Source: Chloroflexota bacterium (GTDB lineage Bacteria > Chloroflexota > Anaerolineae > Anaerolineales > Villigracilaceae). Taken from it: 5,648 nucleotides of DNA. Within the stretch, counting starts at the first letter, position 1. Each line of letters begins with the position of its first letter. The stretch covers positions 1-5,648 of the forward strand of contig JACPVB010000160.1 of NCBI GenBank assembly GCA_016191985.1. The letters run 5' to 3'. This document shows, piece by piece, positions 5,193 through 5,648 of this stretch. The position numbers and the translations under genes were made by a program. A model generated the notes under the pieces. That model saw nothing but the letters and a program-made list of their open reading frames with translations, was not told the origin of the DNA and searched no databases.

Positions 5193-5212
5193 GTTTCCAC
5201 CTGCATCCCATT
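5171..5212 (-). terminator. Rho-independent terminator after pheT
   Basis: Read leftward, a perfect 11-bp stem (5212-5202 with 5191-5181, aatgggatgca on one arm) with a 10-base loop is followed by a T-rich run, TTTTGTTTTT (5180-5171). It lies 38 bases after the pheT stop and is oriented to end the pheT transcript. Confidence 0.88.
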
Positions 5213-5226
5213 GGTACTACAAGGAC

Positions 5227-5240
5227 GGGAGCAAGCTCCC
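5227..5240. repeat. Short inverted repeat between pheT and its terminator
   Basis: The sequence gggagcaagctccc is a 14-base inverted repeat around a two-base centre, able to form a five-bp stem with a four-base loop. It may be an extra hairpin in the pheT 3' end or a remnant of a dispersed short repeat. I see no function. Confidence 0.35.
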
Positions 5241-5250
5241 TGACTCCAAA

Positions 5251-5648
5251 CTAACTTCGGAGTTTCGCGCCGATGGTTTGCTCCAGTCGTTTGACGATCT
5301 TGTTGCGGATCGCGGCAGCATCGGCGTCCGTCATCGTTTTGTCGGATTGATAGGTGAGACTGTACGCCAGTGACTTTTTGCCCGCGCCGATTTGATCGCC
5401 GCGATAAACATCGAACAGGCGGACGTTGGTGACGGTCTTTCCGCCCGTTTGCCTGATGAGGCTTTCAACAGCAGTTGCCTCCACTGAATCATCCACGATG
5501 ACGGCGATGTCTTCATAGATGGGCGGGGTTTCCGGGACGGGTTTAATGCCGTAGGTGGGATTCAATTTCCGCAGCAGGTCCAGGTCGAATTCAGCGACAA
5601 TGATGGGGGCATCACCAAACTCGAATTTCTCTTTCACCAGCGGATGCA
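5251..5648 (-). CDS. pheT: Phenylalanyl-tRNA synthetase beta subunit, C-terminal part
   Basis: This is the last 131 codons of a gene that continues past the right end of the window. The frame is open through the edge: the codon at 5637-5635 is an internal GTG valine in HPLVKEKFEFGDAP, so it is not a start. PheT pairs with PheS as an alpha2-beta2 enzyme that charges tRNA-Phe with phenylalanine in the cytoplasm. The first part (HPLVKEKF...VAEFDLDLL) is the end of the catalytic-like core of the beta subunit. The rest, from about TPPIYEDIAVIVDD to the end, is the ferredoxin-fold anticodon-binding (FDX-ACB) domain, with the typical LFDVYRGDQIGAGKKSLAYS and the ending GAKLRS, and it binds the tRNA anticodon region. 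The natural C-terminus is present, followed by a clear terminator. pheS and the rest of pheT should lie to the right. Confidence 0.95.
   Translation of the reverse strand, partial: HPLVKEKFEFGDAPIIVAEFDLDLLRKLNPTYGIKPVPETPPIYEDIAVIVDDSVEATAVESLIRQTGGKTVTNVRLFDVYRGDQIGAGKKSLAYSLTYQSDKTMTDADAAAIRNKIVKRLEQTIGAKLRS

Noticed and set aside
5137..5211. Longer N-terminus for the small membrane protein, starting at 5211
   Set aside because: The extra 25 codons read through the stem and T-run of the pheT terminator, and the ATG at 5136 has an excellent GAGGAG site.
5635..5637. Start of a separate small gene at 5637 rather than pheT
   Set aside because: The codon is GTG within the conserved PheT stretch HPLVKEKF, and the frame remains open to the window edge.
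1..5648. CRISPR array, tRNA, rRNA, IS element or phage genes
   Set aside because: I found no regularly spaced repeats, no cloverleaf-like sequence and no transposase or phage protein in any frame.

Overview
The window looks like a piece of chromosome from a bacterium of the Chloroflexota, most likely an Anaerolineae-type member. No marker gene proves this. The inference rests on four things: lipoproteins with Thr/Pro-rich linkers and NBR1-type Ig-like domains, an ECF sigma factor paired with a non-zinc, DUF4367-like membrane anti-sigma factor, a secreted protein start of a type I associate with this phylum, and dispersed palindromic repeats built on a 'gtcaccctgag' core. GC is moderate and gene packing is ordinary for a chromosome. 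I see no phage, IS, CRISPR, tRNA or rRNA.

Layout. The left third is read leftward. An ECF sigma factor (1203-1826, perhaps really starting at 1763) overlaps by ATGA a single-pass anti-sigma factor (412-1206). After a palindromic repeat element (279-396) comes the 5' end of a secreted protein gene (1-131, cut by the window edge), whose Shine-Dalgarno sequence can fold into a hairpin. The 1827-2116 intergenic region holds a second dispersed repeat and two candidate sigma-70 promoters that face each other, one for the sigma operon and one for kamA.

The centre is read rightward. kamA (2117-3442) encodes a full-length lysine 2,3-aminomutase, a radical-SAM and PLP enzyme. Its cofactor and lysine-binding residues are intact, but none of the four structural zinc cysteines known from the Clostridium subterminale enzyme is present. 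A bulged hairpin terminator follows, and then two adjacent lipoprotein genes (3534-4160 and 4177-4818). These are paralogues with the same architecture: lipobox, Thr/Pro linker, then an Ig-like domain with equally spaced Cys and Trp residues. A perfect 18-bp hairpin terminator closes this unit.

The right end is read leftward. The 3' end of pheT (phenylalanyl-tRNA synthetase beta subunit, anticodon-binding domain) ends at 5251 and is followed by a strong terminator. A candidate promoter overlapping that terminator would drive a small two-helix membrane protein (4861-5136) of unknown function.

The genes fall into four or five independent units and I see no single pathway linking them. kamA is alone: the ablB acetyltransferase partner and the lysine-fermentation genes are not in view. 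I found no clear new multi-gene system. The most checkable oddities are the zinc-less KamA, the possible sequestration of a ribosome binding site at 138-163, the facing promoters, and the twin Ig-like lipoproteins.
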